Shown piece by piece: positions 26,862 through 36,286 of a stretch of DNA of 64,000 bases. The notes below the pieces were generated by a model, which made no database searches, was not told where the DNA came from, and worked only from the letters and a program-made list of their open reading frames with translations. The stretch covers positions 38,285 to 102,284 of the forward strand of contig JAZNZJ010000033.1 of assembly GCA_045594885.1 (NCBI GenBank), given 5' to 3'. A program made the position numbers and the translations under genes. How positions within the stretch are numbered: position 1 is the first letter of the stretch; the number at the start of each line of letters is the position of its first letter. This DNA is from Fimenecus sp045594885 (lineage in GTDB: Bacteria > Bacillota > Clostridia > Oscillospirales > Acutalibacteraceae).

Positions 26862-26888
26862 CTTACAATAATAAGAGGTTATTGTAAG
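26862..26888 (-). repeat. Recombination site E (27 bp, centre TAAGAGG = CCTCTTA inverted)
   Basis: Perfect arms CTTACAATAA (26862-26871) and TTATTGTAAG (26879-26888) around TAAGAGG, the reverse complement of site D's centre. Right end of predicted segment 2, 33 bases after the NspC-like stop codon. Leftward, TTGATA outside the site and TACAAT in the arm form a promoter-like pair at 16-base spacing. Confidence 0.78.
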
Positions 26889-27763
26889 TTGTTTGTTTTA
26901 TTTATCAAAACTTTTTCAAATGTAAATAGGTTTTACTATTTCCATTTAAAAGAATTCTAAATAAAAATTTCTTATTTATATATAAATCGAAATGAAATCA
27001 TTTTTTGTGACAATTAAAACAATCCTTTTGTGATAGGATTTGTTGAAAATTGTCGAGAATTTGATTGAAAATTAGCCGATGGTGGAGGCCCATCGGTCTT
27101 TTGTGGAATGATTATGATTTAACTTTTGAATTATTTGGGTGCAGGTAATCGTATTTTCATTTAAAAATTCGTCACTCTGAACGGAATAAAAAGGTGTAAG
27201 TCATACGGAACAGTACCGTTCAGAGTGACTTTTTATTATATCAGTAGGATTCTGACTAAATCTTACTGTAAAATACATGATTTATTATCTAATATAGTTT
27301 TTAATATGTAGATAAATGGTGTTTTATATTTTAACTCTAGTTTATTCTACACCTTTTGATATTAATTGTAAGATGAAATGCAAAAAAGTAAAAAAACACG
27401 ACAGAAAAATTACAATTGCTGAGTTTTTTTACAAAAGTTTAGCCGGTGGGGTGGATTGGCCCCATCGGCTTTGGTGTGTGATATTAAGTTTTAGTTATAA
27501 ATCTTGTTGGGTATAAAAAAATTATGTTTTTGTGTTTATATATGTATTCTAACTTTCGACGAATTTAATTATTATTCTAGATTATAATGATTATAGTGAT
27601 AATTTATTTTAAGAAATAATCTAATAAAAATCTTTTTTGTAAATTTTGGGTATTAGTTTTTATTTGTGGCATATTATAAGACTAGAAGTATTTCTTTTCA
27701 TATTCTTGTAAGTGAATTATACATACCATTATGGAAAGAAAAAGAAAAGGAGGTTGGGAATCA
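26889..27763. other. Long intergenic region with three hairpins
   Basis: About 875 bases right of site E with no credible gene. It contains a CCGATGG hairpin (27076-27096) followed by TCTTTT, a 14-bp hairpin (GTCACTCTGAACGG 27171-27184 with CCGTTCAGAGTGAC 27216-27229) followed by TTTTT, and an AGCCGGTGGGG / CCCCATCGGCT hairpin (27441-27470). All three would stop rightward transcription, so the invertible locus is insulated from the RHS region. Confidence 0.6.
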
Positions 27764-27829
27764 ATGAACGATATAAATGATTTTCTAAAATTACTTATTA
27801 TTTTTATGTTTTTCGTATTTTTGCGATAA
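27764..27829 (+). CDS. 21-residue hydrophobic peptide
   Basis: MNDINDFLKL followed by LIIFMFFVFLR: a short polar start and one membrane-length hydrophobic run. AAAAGGAGGT lies nine bases before the ATG, one of the strongest ribosome sites in the window, which is why I report such a short frame. It stands alone between terminator-like hairpins and the RHS operon end. Small single-helix peptides of this type include type I toxins and membrane-protein regulators; neither is demonstrated. Confidence 0.4.
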   Translation: MNDINDFLKLLIIFMFFVFLR

Positions 27830-27871
27830 TCATTTGAAAGATGATACAAATAAATTTAATAGGTAATAACG

Positions 27872-27903
27872 CAACAGGACGAGGTGTTAGCCTCGTCCTG
27901 TTG
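27872..27903. terminator. 13-bp perfect hairpin downstream of the 21-residue peptide
   Basis: CAACAGGACGAGG (27872-27884), loop TGTTAG, CCTCGTCCTGTTG (27891-27903). No T run on either side, so it is a strong stem of uncertain function, possibly a repeat-type palindrome. It lies next to the ACCGTCCCCTGT repeats. Confidence 0.45.
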
Positions 27904-27933
27904 GTCGATATTAAGATTTATCGAACACAGAGC

Positions 27934-27973
27934 ACCGTCCCCTGTGCACTGACACAGATGAACCGTCCCCTGT
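27934..27973. repeat. ACCGTCCCCTGT repeats, two copies
   Basis: ACCGTCCCCTGT at 27934-27945 and 27962-27973, directly after the stop codon of the leftward gene 27974-28834. Related copies occur at 36317, 37451 and 37816. The motif and its CACAGAG surroundings resemble REP-like elements common in Clostridia, some of them linked to RAYT (Y1) transposases; none is encoded here. Confidence 0.6.
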
Positions 27974-28834
27974 TCATTGGTTCTTTTCTAACCATTCAAA
28001 AGCAAAAGACATTACTTTTTCATAATCAACCTTTAACACTCCACTATCTCCTTTGTCTCCAATCGTAAGGTTAACTAAATCGTTGTCAGACATAGCGACT
28101 ATACTGATATATGAACCATCATTTTTTAAAATATAATATCCAATTATATTTTCTTCATTTATTTCATTCAATGTTGCATGTCCGTCTTTTACATAGCTTG
28201 ATTTTTCAAGTTGACGAATTTCTTCATTATATATTTCTTTCACAGCCCATCTTGGACAATCCCTCATCCATGTGTAAAAAGCAATGCCCTGACCAGCACC
28301 GATTATTTCACCATCTGTGGTAGCCGTATTATCATGGAAAGCATATAACGGACCACTTGTAATTGTTGCGGCAGGTAATGTAGTAGCAAAATATGTAGCA
28401 TTTAAAGTTAGGGATGCCGTATCAACATCAAGATTAGTATAATTTTCAATGGTAAAATCCTTAAAGTCATCTTCTAAAACATTGATTGTTAAATACATAG
28501 AAAACGATGACCAAAAAGACAATAATATGCAAACTATAACTACGATTATAGCTGTTAAACGATAAATTCTCTTGTGTTTCTTTGGTAATTTTGATGAAAC
28601 ATCAGAATATTTTTTAAACTCAATTTCAGAATTGTATGCACCATGAATATACACTATTGTACGGATTATTTTAGAAAGTCCTATCATGAGAAAAATGGGT
28701 AATTCTAAAGTTGACGCTAACACAATACCACTCGCTGAACTAGTGTCAAGGCAATACGAAGCTATTGCTATTAGCAATACAAATGTTATTGTTTGATAAA
28801 TAATTTTTCGTATAATCACCTTATCATTTGTCAT
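27974..28834 (-). CDS. Membrane protein, candidate immunity partner of RHS protein 1
   Basis: 286 residues. Two hydrophobic helices at about residues 10-55, a third at 95-118, then a roughly 165-residue soluble domain outside the membrane with NATYFATTLPAATITSGPLYAF and a WMRDCPRW segment. Its ATG overlaps the RHS stop codon (ATGA), so it is translated with the toxin-like protein. Immunity proteins of RHS toxins sit exactly here; a membrane immunity protein would fit a toxin acting at the membrane or periplasmic face. No family is recognised; the function is inferred from position. Confidence 0.55.
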   Translation of the reverse strand: MTNDKVIIRKIIYQTITFVLLIAIASYCLDTSSASGIVLASTLELPIFLMIGLSKIIRTIVYIHGAYNSEIEFKKYSDVSSKLPKKHKRIYRLTAIIVVIVCILLSFWSSFSMYLTINVLEDDFKDFTIENYTNLDVDTASLTLNATYFATTLPAATITSGPLYAFHDNTATTDGEIIGAGQGIAFYTWMRDCPRWAVKEIYNEEIRQLEKSSYVKDGHATLNEINEENIIGYYILKNDGSYISIVAMSDNDLVNLTIGDKGDSGVLKVDYEKVMSFAFEWLEKNQ

Positions 28835-31800
28835 ATGCCTACAACCTCTAAATATTTCTCAGGTTTTAAAGAGGATTTTACAAGCAATTTTGCTTGTATT
28901 TTAGTCCATCTTTTTTCTATTATAGCAAAAGCAATAGCGCCTGATATTGCTTTTGCATTCATATAATATTCGTAAATATTATCACTTTTTTGTATCTTTT
29001 GAATCACCATATTTCCTGAAATTTGCACACTCAATGCACCCGCCTCAAAAATAGATAATCCAATTAATTTTTCAAGGGTGGTTAATTCGGGAGGTTTAGG
29101 ACCTGTTGGACGTAGATGTGTCCAATACACATCATATTGGGGTGGTATAGGTCCAGAATCAAAAGCATTTCCTATACCATCTATCATAATTTTAAACATA
29201 CTGACATTCCAATTAGCTAAATTTTCAGACTCTGTGATAATATAATCATTCCAACTTTCAGTACTTCCAACAATAATTCTACCTACTTTATATTTTCTAT
29301 CATCTTTATCATAAACAGCTATTCGAGAATATAACAAACCGAATTCGTCTATGTCGTAATCAAAAGCAACACACTCACAAGTTAATAATTCTCTATAATC
29401 ATCATTCATTTCCATTGCTCCAGCCGTAGCGCAAAGCACTGCCAAAGCTAAAACGACTTCCGATATAACTTCTTCCGAATCATACCCTGTATAATCCACC
29501 CTATTAACCGGATTATTCGCACAATACGCGAACAGATTCGCATTATGTGTTTCACCCTGAGTTGCAAGAAGAATTGCTGTGTCGTCACAGTTGAGGAAAC
29601 GTCCCCATTCTGGGTTATAGTATCTGCTTTGGAGATAATACAGACCTGTTGTGAAATCGTAGTTATAGCCACGATAGGTAAGGGGACAAAGTGCAGTATA
29701 GATTATTGCCTCTTCTTCCGTCACACCTTCAGCAAGATGATATTCTATGTTGCCCCAAGGGTCGTAACTGTATTCCATAACAATATTACCGTCGTAATCG
29801 ACCAAAGCAATTGCATCGCCCTGAAGATTACGAACAAAGCCGAAGCACGCACTACCACAAGTGAAGCCCTGTGGAATACCATTATCGTCATAGATTACCT
29901 TTGACGGAATAGGTCCTAAAGCTACCTCCTGATACTCGTTCATTATAGTACCTCTTAACATCAATGTTAAGTACTGTGATACTATTTTACCATCTGACCA
30001 AATATAGTCAACAAAATAATCAAGACTACCCTCGGCATTATACTGAATTTTTCTTGTGCGAAGTCCATCAGCATCATAATCAAATACTGTTTTACTGCCA
30101 TCTTGTGCAATAATTTCCGTCAACTGCTTACCGTCCCAGACATAAGTCTGTCCGTCATAAGATGTTGGATTGCCAGCATTATCATAAGTGATTTTTTTGC
30201 CGTTATATGATGTAAGCAAATCGTCCCATACGATATTTTCATACTCTGATACAATTTCTTGCTTAACTGAACCTAATGAATTAGATAAAGTATAATCATA
30301 GATTTTTTCTGATACACGGTTTCCGCCCTTGTCATACTGATACACATAAGTTTTTGACTGAATATTATCATCAACACGAGTAAGCTGATTTGCCTCGTCA
30401 TAAGTGTATCTGTAACGGAGATTTTCATTAGTTTTTTCTGTTCCTGCATATTCATGAGTTATGTTGCCATTTTCATCGTATTTATATGAGAAAACATAAT
30501 CTTTTATGATGTTGTCTTCCATATTTTCGCCATAGGTTACATAACTTTGAATTGTATCTACTTGACCTGCGGCATATTCATTATTGTCTCCGTAGGTGTT
30601 GTAAGTATAATCTGTAACTACAGATGTAAAGTCTGTAGTTGAGGTATTAGTTAAATCACGAAGTTGGATTGCTTTTTGTTGTGTTCTACTTAATTTATCA
30701 GTAGTTTTAAGCAAATTAACCTGTGAGTCGTCATCACCGATTTGTGTGTTTGTTGTTGTATAACCTGTTATGGCATCTGTTTCACTTTCAAGTTCCCTTG
30801 TGGTATAAGCAAACAGACCACCTTCATATTCAATCAAGTTCCCCTCATCGTCATAACCTGAGTAATAATACAAAGTATCACCAAAGTAAACTTCTGTTGA
30901 ATCCTCATTAAAGAATGTTGTTTTGTTTAATTTGGAGTCTATAATATAACTTACATTACCTAATGAATCATAACAATAGCGGAAGCGATTAGTTGTGCCA
31001 CCGTCATAACTTACTGCGATTATTCGGTCATAAGAATCATATTCATAGTTAACGGTATCGCCATTACCATAAGTTATGCCTTCAAGACGGTTATGGTTTT
31101 CGCCTGTACCATATGCATATTCAGCAGAATTTGTATTTGTTAATGCATTTAATCCACTAACATATACTTTGCTAATATTTCCCCATTGGTCATACTTGAT
31201 GTAATAAGTAAAATCATTATGGCTAATTGATGTTAAGCGGTCATCTGTATAACCATAATTTGTTTTTATTGCTTCAGGAGGTTCTTTTATTATCAAACCT
31301 TCTTCTGCAAGATTGGAAACAGGAGTGATAACCTGCGTTAATGCCCCGATTGCATTGTAGATATATTCAGTAGCATTGCCACGTGCATCGGTTACAGAAT
31401 TGAGCACGCCATTATTCTGATTATAATTATATGTTATTACATTACCGTTTTCGTCGGTTGAGCTTGCCATATAATTACCGTTTGCACTGAAAGTACGAGC
31501 AGCAAACATTGAAAGATATTGTGAGGCATCTTTACCGGCAATTTTAATTGAAAGAAGATTGCCATATTCGTCATACTGAATATCAAACATCTTCATACAA
31601 GAATAGCAAGTGCAAGATTCTTCATTAGTGCAGGTACAAGTACATTCAAGATTTGTGCAATCGGAACAAATGCAACCTTTACATTCTGCACAATCACATT
31701 CTTCTTCGCTTGTGCATTCGCAAGGACAACCGTCACCATATTCACAGTTTTCACCACAAATGCACAAATCAACAGTTGTGACTGAACTTGCTTGTGTTTC

Positions 31801-34800
31801 GGCTTCAACAGTTTCTGTTGTTTCAACTTCTTCTGTCTCAACAAATCTAGGTTCAATTGTAAAGAATGGCATGGAAGTGCTTACTGCAGAAGAATTTTTT
31901 GTATATTCAAAAGATACTGTTAATTCTGTTGTATCTCCTTTGAGCATAACATATTCTTCTATAAATTGCCAATCTTCTATAAAATCTTTTGCAGATTTTT
32001 TAATAGTTTCTGTTATGAGTACCTGTTCGCCATTTTCATTAGTTGAAATGTATGAATAGGTCAATGTAAAACCTGCAAATCTGTCACCGCTGAAATCTGT
32101 AATATCAGGATAAAGTTTGGCTAACGTTCTGTCTGTATCGTTTGATACAACATCAGCCTTTAACCAACCACCAAAAGTGACTAAGTCGCCTTCATTTGCA
32201 TCTATCTGAATTGTTTGAGAAAGAATATAATTTGCATTTTTAGAAGCAGGGAAATTAACGGTATTAGACTGTAATGTATTGATAGTTTCTGCACCTAATG
32301 TGTATGTAGAATTGCTTGTCCAACCTGTTACAATATTTTCGGAAATATCTGTAAAGGAACTATTGGTAAGTTGGTTATATGAACCAAAGCCACTACCTTT
32401 TTCAAGCTGAGTGCTATCAACATAGAATTCACCATAAGAATCCACAAAGCCAACACCAGCAACAACAGAGGTAGAGTTTTCTGGTATATCTACAGAAACA
32501 CTATATCTGTTAAAATCCGTTGTAACTGCAGCTATTGTGCGATAATCAGTTGCAATGAATTTTCCGTTTTCGTCTAATGTTCCGCATAAAATACTGATTT
32601 TTTCATCACTTGAAAACTCGTTAGCAGCTTTAATATAAACCGAGAATGTGTAAATTCCTGTTTCTGTAGCAGGGAATATCTGATAAACGTAATTAGTAGT
32701 TGCACTATCTGAAGCAAATTTTAATGATTTTTCACCTGAGTGCGAATATGTTTCAGAAACTGTTGGAGAATTTGAATTACCTTTTACCCAGCCGTCAAGA
32801 CCATTTTCAAAGCTCTGATTTGCAAGCAAATTTTTACTCATTGTTCGATATGAACCTAGAGAACTATCAACATAATTACCTTTTTCATCTGTAACAAGAG
32901 TTGTTCTACCATATCTGTCAAACTGTTTTGTTTCAACTGCACCATTAAGGTCGCTGAACGTTACCTGCTTTGGACCATCAGGCGTAATTATTATAGTATT
33001 ACCTGCAACATAGCCTGACAAAAGTCCTGTATCTTGCGAATATTCAGAAACACTACGAACTCTGTTGAAACTGTCATATGAATATGTAAGTTTATATGCA
33101 TTAAGGCTTATTGCAGATGTTACTTTGTTATTCGCGTCATATTCATATTTTGCATGGCTTGGTAAATCAGGGAAGTAAACAGTTGTCATGTTACCATTAT
33201 CATCGTAATAGTATTCTGTTTCTAAATCTGTGACAGTTGTGCTACCAGCATGAATCTGTTCACCATCGGCAGTAAATGCCTGAATTTTTGTAAGCAATCC
33301 AGTATCACTATCATAAGAGAAATCATACTTTCTGCCTACACCATCAGTAATATAGTCAATCGCATAAATATTAACATCTGATGAGAGGTTGCTTACATAA
33401 GTAATGTTTATTGACTGTGATGGATAATTTTCTTTATAAATTTTAATGAGTCTGCCGTTGGAGTCAAATTCTTCAACTTCACCATTAGGGTTTTTGATTT
33501 TTACATTTTGATTATTGAATGTTGTGGCTGAATCATAGAGCAAAGTGTAGCCGCTATCACCGAAAATATCAGCTTTTTCTTCAACAAAAATAGTTGTGCC
33601 GTCTTCTTGTTCTTCTTCAACAAAATTGATAATAGTACCTGTTTCGGTAAAATAACTTACTGTTGGAACTAGCTCCGAAGCAAATTCATTGATAAAAATT
33701 CCACGATTATAATTTGTTATCCAGTTATTTCCGTATACTTGTGGTATATTTCTTGCTCTTCCATCTTCTAATTCATACAATTTAGAGAACTTGTCTACCA
33801 TTGTAGTGAATGCGGAGTTGTAAACAAAAGAAATGCTAACTGGCATTATATTACCACTGATTGCAAGGTCATCACGAATAAGTGTTAGTTTCTGTGTGAA
33901 ATCATTAATATATGATGTTCCTGCTCTGCCAATGTCTTGTGTATGATGGTCAAATCGGTCATCATATCCGCTTGTTTCAACATATTCAATAAATAATGCA
34001 ACACCTGTAAATATGCCCATTCCAGGCAAAGTATTGTCATAACCTAAAATTGCAATGCCATTATTAACTTTTGAACCTGAAATCCAGTCATAAAGAATGT
34101 CAGTAATGTTAAAATGAATTAACTCGAATTCATCAAAACTCACTTTACCTGTGTAATAGTCAATGACAGTTGTATCAACTTGAGGCTTTGTATTGTATGT
34201 AACTGTTGTTGGGTTAAATGCAGATGTGATTTCATAAGAAGCTACATTGGTTGCAGCACCTGCAAATACTAATTGTGCATCGATAGGGGTGATACCTTCA
34301 GTAAGTAAGTCGATTTTTTCAAAATTGAATGCTACATATGTTTCTACACTTGCAGTCATATCAACAACTTCGTTTGTATCTTTATCATAAGTGAGACCAT
34401 TTGCAGTTGTAGTTGCTGAGTCCGTGTAAAAATTATCGTCTGGATTTTTCGAAGTGACACTAACATCTTCAATCCAAGTCGAGTTTGCAACATCAATAAT
34501 TGGGTCAATAATGATAGGAAATGTTCTCAAATCATCATTCAGCCATTCTAAATCAGGTAAATAAGTTAATACATATTCACCATTTTCATTATTAGTTAAC
34601 TCAATACCAATATTTAATGAAGTTACATTTGATGAATCCTTCATAAATGGTGCAGGAATATAGAAAATCTTTTCACCGTCATTATTTAAGAAAGAAACAG
34701 AATTATCATCTTCTATGACACCTGTTAGACCTTCAGCAGAAAGAGTAAATGAATAATGCTCTTTTATAGCAGATGGTTGATTGATAATAATGTTTTCTTT

Positions 34801-35430
34801 AATTTTATTTGAAGAAATACTGTACTCAACATCCGTTTCTGGCATTACATTCTCGTATAGTGCAGAATCGCTTTGAGTTTTAAGTTGTTCTTTAATCTGC
34901 TGATTATTTTCATTTGTGTCAGCATAATTATTAGTATTTTCTGTTATTTCTACTTGTGATATTTCAATATTTTGAAGTGAAAATGATAAGGAGTATTCAT
35001 CATTCTTAATTTCTATTCCTGAATTTTCTGAAAGCACATCAGGAAACATAATATCAAACATACTGTTTGTATTTTTGAATACTGATTTTCCATCTTCAAC
35101 TGAATTTACTAAAGTATTGTCAATGTCGGTCCATTTACCATCTTGAATGAAATGCAATGGTTCAGAAGATACCATTGCTGTATATGAACCGTCATTTTTC
35201 TTATACACTTTGGTGAATTCATCTCGTTTTTCTTCGACTTCATAAAGAATTTCAACAGAAAAATCTTCATCGCTTGCAAAAGTTGTTACATCTTCTCGTG
35301 GCATATTTTTAATAGCCATTGCTTCGGTGTATGCATTAGCTATCAATTGCATTGGTGCAATTTTCAACACCATTAAAACCGTGAGAAAAACTGATAACAC
35401 TTTTACCATTGTTTTTAATCCTTTTTTCAT
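28831..35430 (-). CDS. Giant secreted RHS/YD-repeat protein 1 (polymorphic toxin-like)
   Basis: 2199 residues. Signal peptide at 1-33 (VLSVFLTVLMVLKIAPMQLIANA). A DNRLRE-like domain lies near 320-480, two carbohydrate-binding-like beta domains near 880-1200, and a cysteine-rich segment near 1220-1280 with more than 20 cysteines. YD repeats run to about 1900 (YEYDANNKVTSA, YDSFNRVRSV). The RHS core is LYYLQSRYYNPEWGRFLN followed by ANLFAYCANNPVNRVDYTG near 1960-1983. The last roughly 215 residues are unlike protein 2 and represent the variable, presumed toxic tip. It shares N-terminus and architecture with the 38408 gene. Confidence 0.88.
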   Translation of the reverse strand: MKKGLKTMVKVLSVFLTVLMVLKIAPMQLIANAYTEAMAIKNMPREDVTTFASDEDFSVEILYEVEEKRDEFTKVYKKNDGSYTAMVSSEPLHFIQDGKWTDIDNTLVNSVEDGKSVFKNTNSMFDIMFPDVLSENSGIEIKNDEYSLSFSLQNIEISQVEITENTNNYADTNENNQQIKEQLKTQSDSALYENVMPETDVEYSISSNKIKENIIINQPSAIKEHYSFTLSAEGLTGVIEDDNSVSFLNNDGEKIFYIPAPFMKDSSNVTSLNIGIELTNNENGEYVLTYLPDLEWLNDDLRTFPIIIDPIIDVANSTWIEDVSVTSKNPDDNFYTDSATTTANGLTYDKDTNEVVDMTASVETYVAFNFEKIDLLTEGITPIDAQLVFAGAATNVASYEITSAFNPTTVTYNTKPQVDTTVIDYYTGKVSFDEFELIHFNITDILYDWISGSKVNNGIAILGYDNTLPGMGIFTGVALFIEYVETSGYDDRFDHHTQDIGRAGTSYINDFTQKLTLIRDDLAISGNIMPVSISFVYNSAFTTMVDKFSKLYELEDGRARNIPQVYGNNWITNYNRGIFINEFASELVPTVSYFTETGTIINFVEEEQEDGTTIFVEEKADIFGDSGYTLLYDSATTFNNQNVKIKNPNGEVEEFDSNGRLIKIYKENYPSQSINITYVSNLSSDVNIYAIDYITDGVGRKYDFSYDSDTGLLTKIQAFTADGEQIHAGSTTVTDLETEYYYDDNGNMTTVYFPDLPSHAKYEYDANNKVTSAISLNAYKLTYSYDSFNRVRSVSEYSQDTGLLSGYVAGNTIIITPDGPKQVTFSDLNGAVETKQFDRYGRTTLVTDEKGNYVDSSLGSYRTMSKNLLANQSFENGLDGWVKGNSNSPTVSETYSHSGEKSLKFASDSATTNYVYQIFPATETGIYTFSVYIKAANEFSSDEKISILCGTLDENGKFIATDYRTIAAVTTDFNRYSVSVDIPENSTSVVAGVGFVDSYGEFYVDSTQLEKGSGFGSYNQLTNSSFTDISENIVTGWTSNSTYTLGAETINTLQSNTVNFPASKNANYILSQTIQIDANEGDLVTFGGWLKADVVSNDTDRTLAKLYPDITDFSGDRFAGFTLTYSYISTNENGEQVLITETIKKSAKDFIEDWQFIEEYVMLKGDTTELTVSFEYTKNSSAVSTSMPFFTIEPRFVETEEVETTETVEAETQASSVTTVDLCICGENCEYGDGCPCECTSEEECDCAECKGCICSDCTNLECTCTCTNEESCTCYSCMKMFDIQYDEYGNLLSIKIAGKDASQYLSMFAARTFSANGNYMASSTDENGNVITYNYNQNNGVLNSVTDARGNATEYIYNAIGALTQVITPVSNLAEEGLIIKEPPEAIKTNYGYTDDRLTSISHNDFTYYIKYDQWGNISKVYVSGLNALTNTNSAEYAYGTGENHNRLEGITYGNGDTVNYEYDSYDRIIAVSYDGGTTNRFRYCYDSLGNVSYIIDSKLNKTTFFNEDSTEVYFGDTLYYYSGYDDEGNLIEYEGGLFAYTTRELESETDAITGYTTTNTQIGDDDSQVNLLKTTDKLSRTQQKAIQLRDLTNTSTTDFTSVVTDYTYNTYGDNNEYAAGQVDTIQSYVTYGENMEDNIIKDYVFSYKYDENGNITHEYAGTEKTNENLRYRYTYDEANQLTRVDDNIQSKTYVYQYDKGGNRVSEKIYDYTLSNSLGSVKQEIVSEYENIVWDDLLTSYNGKKITYDNAGNPTSYDGQTYVWDGKQLTEIIAQDGSKTVFDYDADGLRTRKIQYNAEGSLDYFVDYIWSDGKIVSQYLTLMLRGTIMNEYQEVALGPIPSKVIYDDNGIPQGFTCGSACFGFVRNLQGDAIALVDYDGNIVMEYSYDPWGNIEYHLAEGVTEEEAIIYTALCPLTYRGYNYDFTTGLYYLQSRYYNPEWGRFLNCDDTAILLATQGETHNANLFAYCANNPVNRVDYTGYDSEEVISEVVLALAVLCATAGAMEMNDDYRELLTCECVAFDYDIDEFGLLYSRIAVYDKDDRKYKVGRIIVGSTESWNDYIITESENLANWNVSMFKIMIDGIGNAFDSGPIPPQYDVYWTHLRPTGPKPPELTTLEKLIGLSIFEAGALSVQISGNMVIQKIQKSDNIYEYYMNAKAISGAIAFAIIEKRWTKIQAKLLVKSSLKPEKYLEVVGI

Positions 35431-35762
35431 AAATAGACCTCCTTAATTTTTAGATACTATATCTCAATTAAATTATACAAAGTCGGTAATATCAAATAAA
35501 TAGGTTTGCAGAATTGTAGAAAAAACTGACAAAAAAGTTAAGCCGATGGGTGAACCATCGGCAAAGAATAAAGTAGCGAATAATTAACAAAACAAATCCA
35601 ATTGGAAAACCACCATGTATCAAAGGAATACATAGTGGTTTTGATTATATTAGTCACCAATCCAAGAAAATGTCGTTCTTGACAAAATACGACAAAATTA
35701 ATATATTAATAAATTGATGGTAAATTAATATTTCAATTATGAAGGGTTGGTGAAAAATATCT
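35431..35762. other. Intergenic region between RHS protein 1 and the AbrB-like gene
   Basis: 332 bases holding the promoters of both divergent genes. A GCCGATGG / CCATCGGC hairpin (35542-35562), one of five such elements, follows the words GACAAAAAAGTTAA. Further right, AAAACCACCATGTAT pairs with ATACATAGTGGTTTT at about 35610-35643. No gene is seen. Confidence 0.55.
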
Positions 35763-35996
35763 ATGTTATATGGAACAATCAAAACAGTAGATAATACAGG
35801 CAGATTAGTTTTGCCCAATGATTATCGTCAAAAGATGGGAATTACATCAGGAACGAAAGTTGCCTTATACGAAAACGATGGCAAATTAGTTGTTGAGGTT
35901 GTAACACCAAAATGCAAACTTTGCGGTTCTGAAAACATTGTCAGTGAAGATTTTCTGTTATGTCATGAATGTGTTAAGAAAGCAAAAGAATATTGA
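35763..35996 (+). CDS. AbrB/SpoVT-type transcription regulator with zinc ribbon
   Basis: 77 residues. Residues 1-50 are a swapped-hairpin AbrB DNA-binding domain (GTIKTVDNTGRLVLPNDYRQKMGI, split here as TVDNTGRLVLP and NDYRQKMGITSG). The tail carries two CxxC pairs (CKLCGSEN, LCHECVKK), a small zinc ribbon. It is the only rightward gene between the RHS operons and may regulate them; the adjacent hairpin at 36027-36063 looks like its terminator. Such AbrB-ribbon fusions are common in Clostridia; the target is unknown. Confidence 0.78.
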   Translation: MLYGTIKTVDNTGRLVLPNDYRQKMGITSGTKVALYENDGKLVVEVVTPKCKLCGSENIVSEDFLLCHECVKKAKEY

Positions 35997-36026
35997 TGCA
36001 TTTTATTAGTTCAATAGGCGATTATT

Positions 36027-36064
36027 TATAAGACAGTAAGTGAATGATTTTTCGCTTACTGTCT
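36027..36064 (+). terminator. Terminator of the AbrB-like gene
   Basis: AAGACAGTAAG and CTTACTGTCTT form a stem about 30 bases after the stop codon, followed by TAATTTTAT. The T tract is short. Confidence 0.55.
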
Positions 36065-36286
36065 TTAATTTTATAATTTTAGGGCATTGCCTTGGACATA
36101 AAGTAATTTACCTTCTTATTTGTAATTGGTTGTTTAGAAATATAAATGAATAAAATGATAGCCTACAGTGATTATAAAATACAATGAATTACCGTCAATA
36201 TGAAATGCATAATTATTACATTTTTTGACAAAAAAGTTAAACCGATGGGTGAGTGTCCCATCGGCTTTTGTGTGTAATATTAAGTT

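Larger units (their letters stand above)
22210..26888. mobile_element. Predicted invertible segment 2 (membrane/beta-barrel protein and two PLP enzymes)
   Basis: Bounded by sites D and E, inverted copies with the same CCTCTTA centre. It contains 22309 and 23028 (rightward), 24166 (leftward) and 25698 (rightward). Only 29 bases separate the divergent starts at 25668 and 25698, leaving little room for promoters, so expression of these genes should depend on transcription entering from the segment ends. The outside of site E offers TTGATA, 16 bases, TACAAT reading inward. Inversion is predicted, not observed. Confidence 0.62.

Noticed and set aside
16607..26888. Reading the CTTACAATAA sites as integron attC sites of a gene-cassette array
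   Set aside because: attC sites are longer, have R/L boxes with extrahelical bases, and all point the same way. Here the sites are short symmetric cores whose centres match in inverted pairs, which predicts inversion rather than cassette excision.
27841..28068. Rightward 75-codon frame through the ACCGTCCCCTGT repeats
   Set aside because: Composed of hairpin and repeat sequence and overlaps the end of the membrane-protein gene; no ribosome site.
31593..32059. Frames in both directions over the RHS cysteine-rich island
   Set aside because: Their repeated-looking translations are out-of-frame shadows of the CxC-rich coding sequence.
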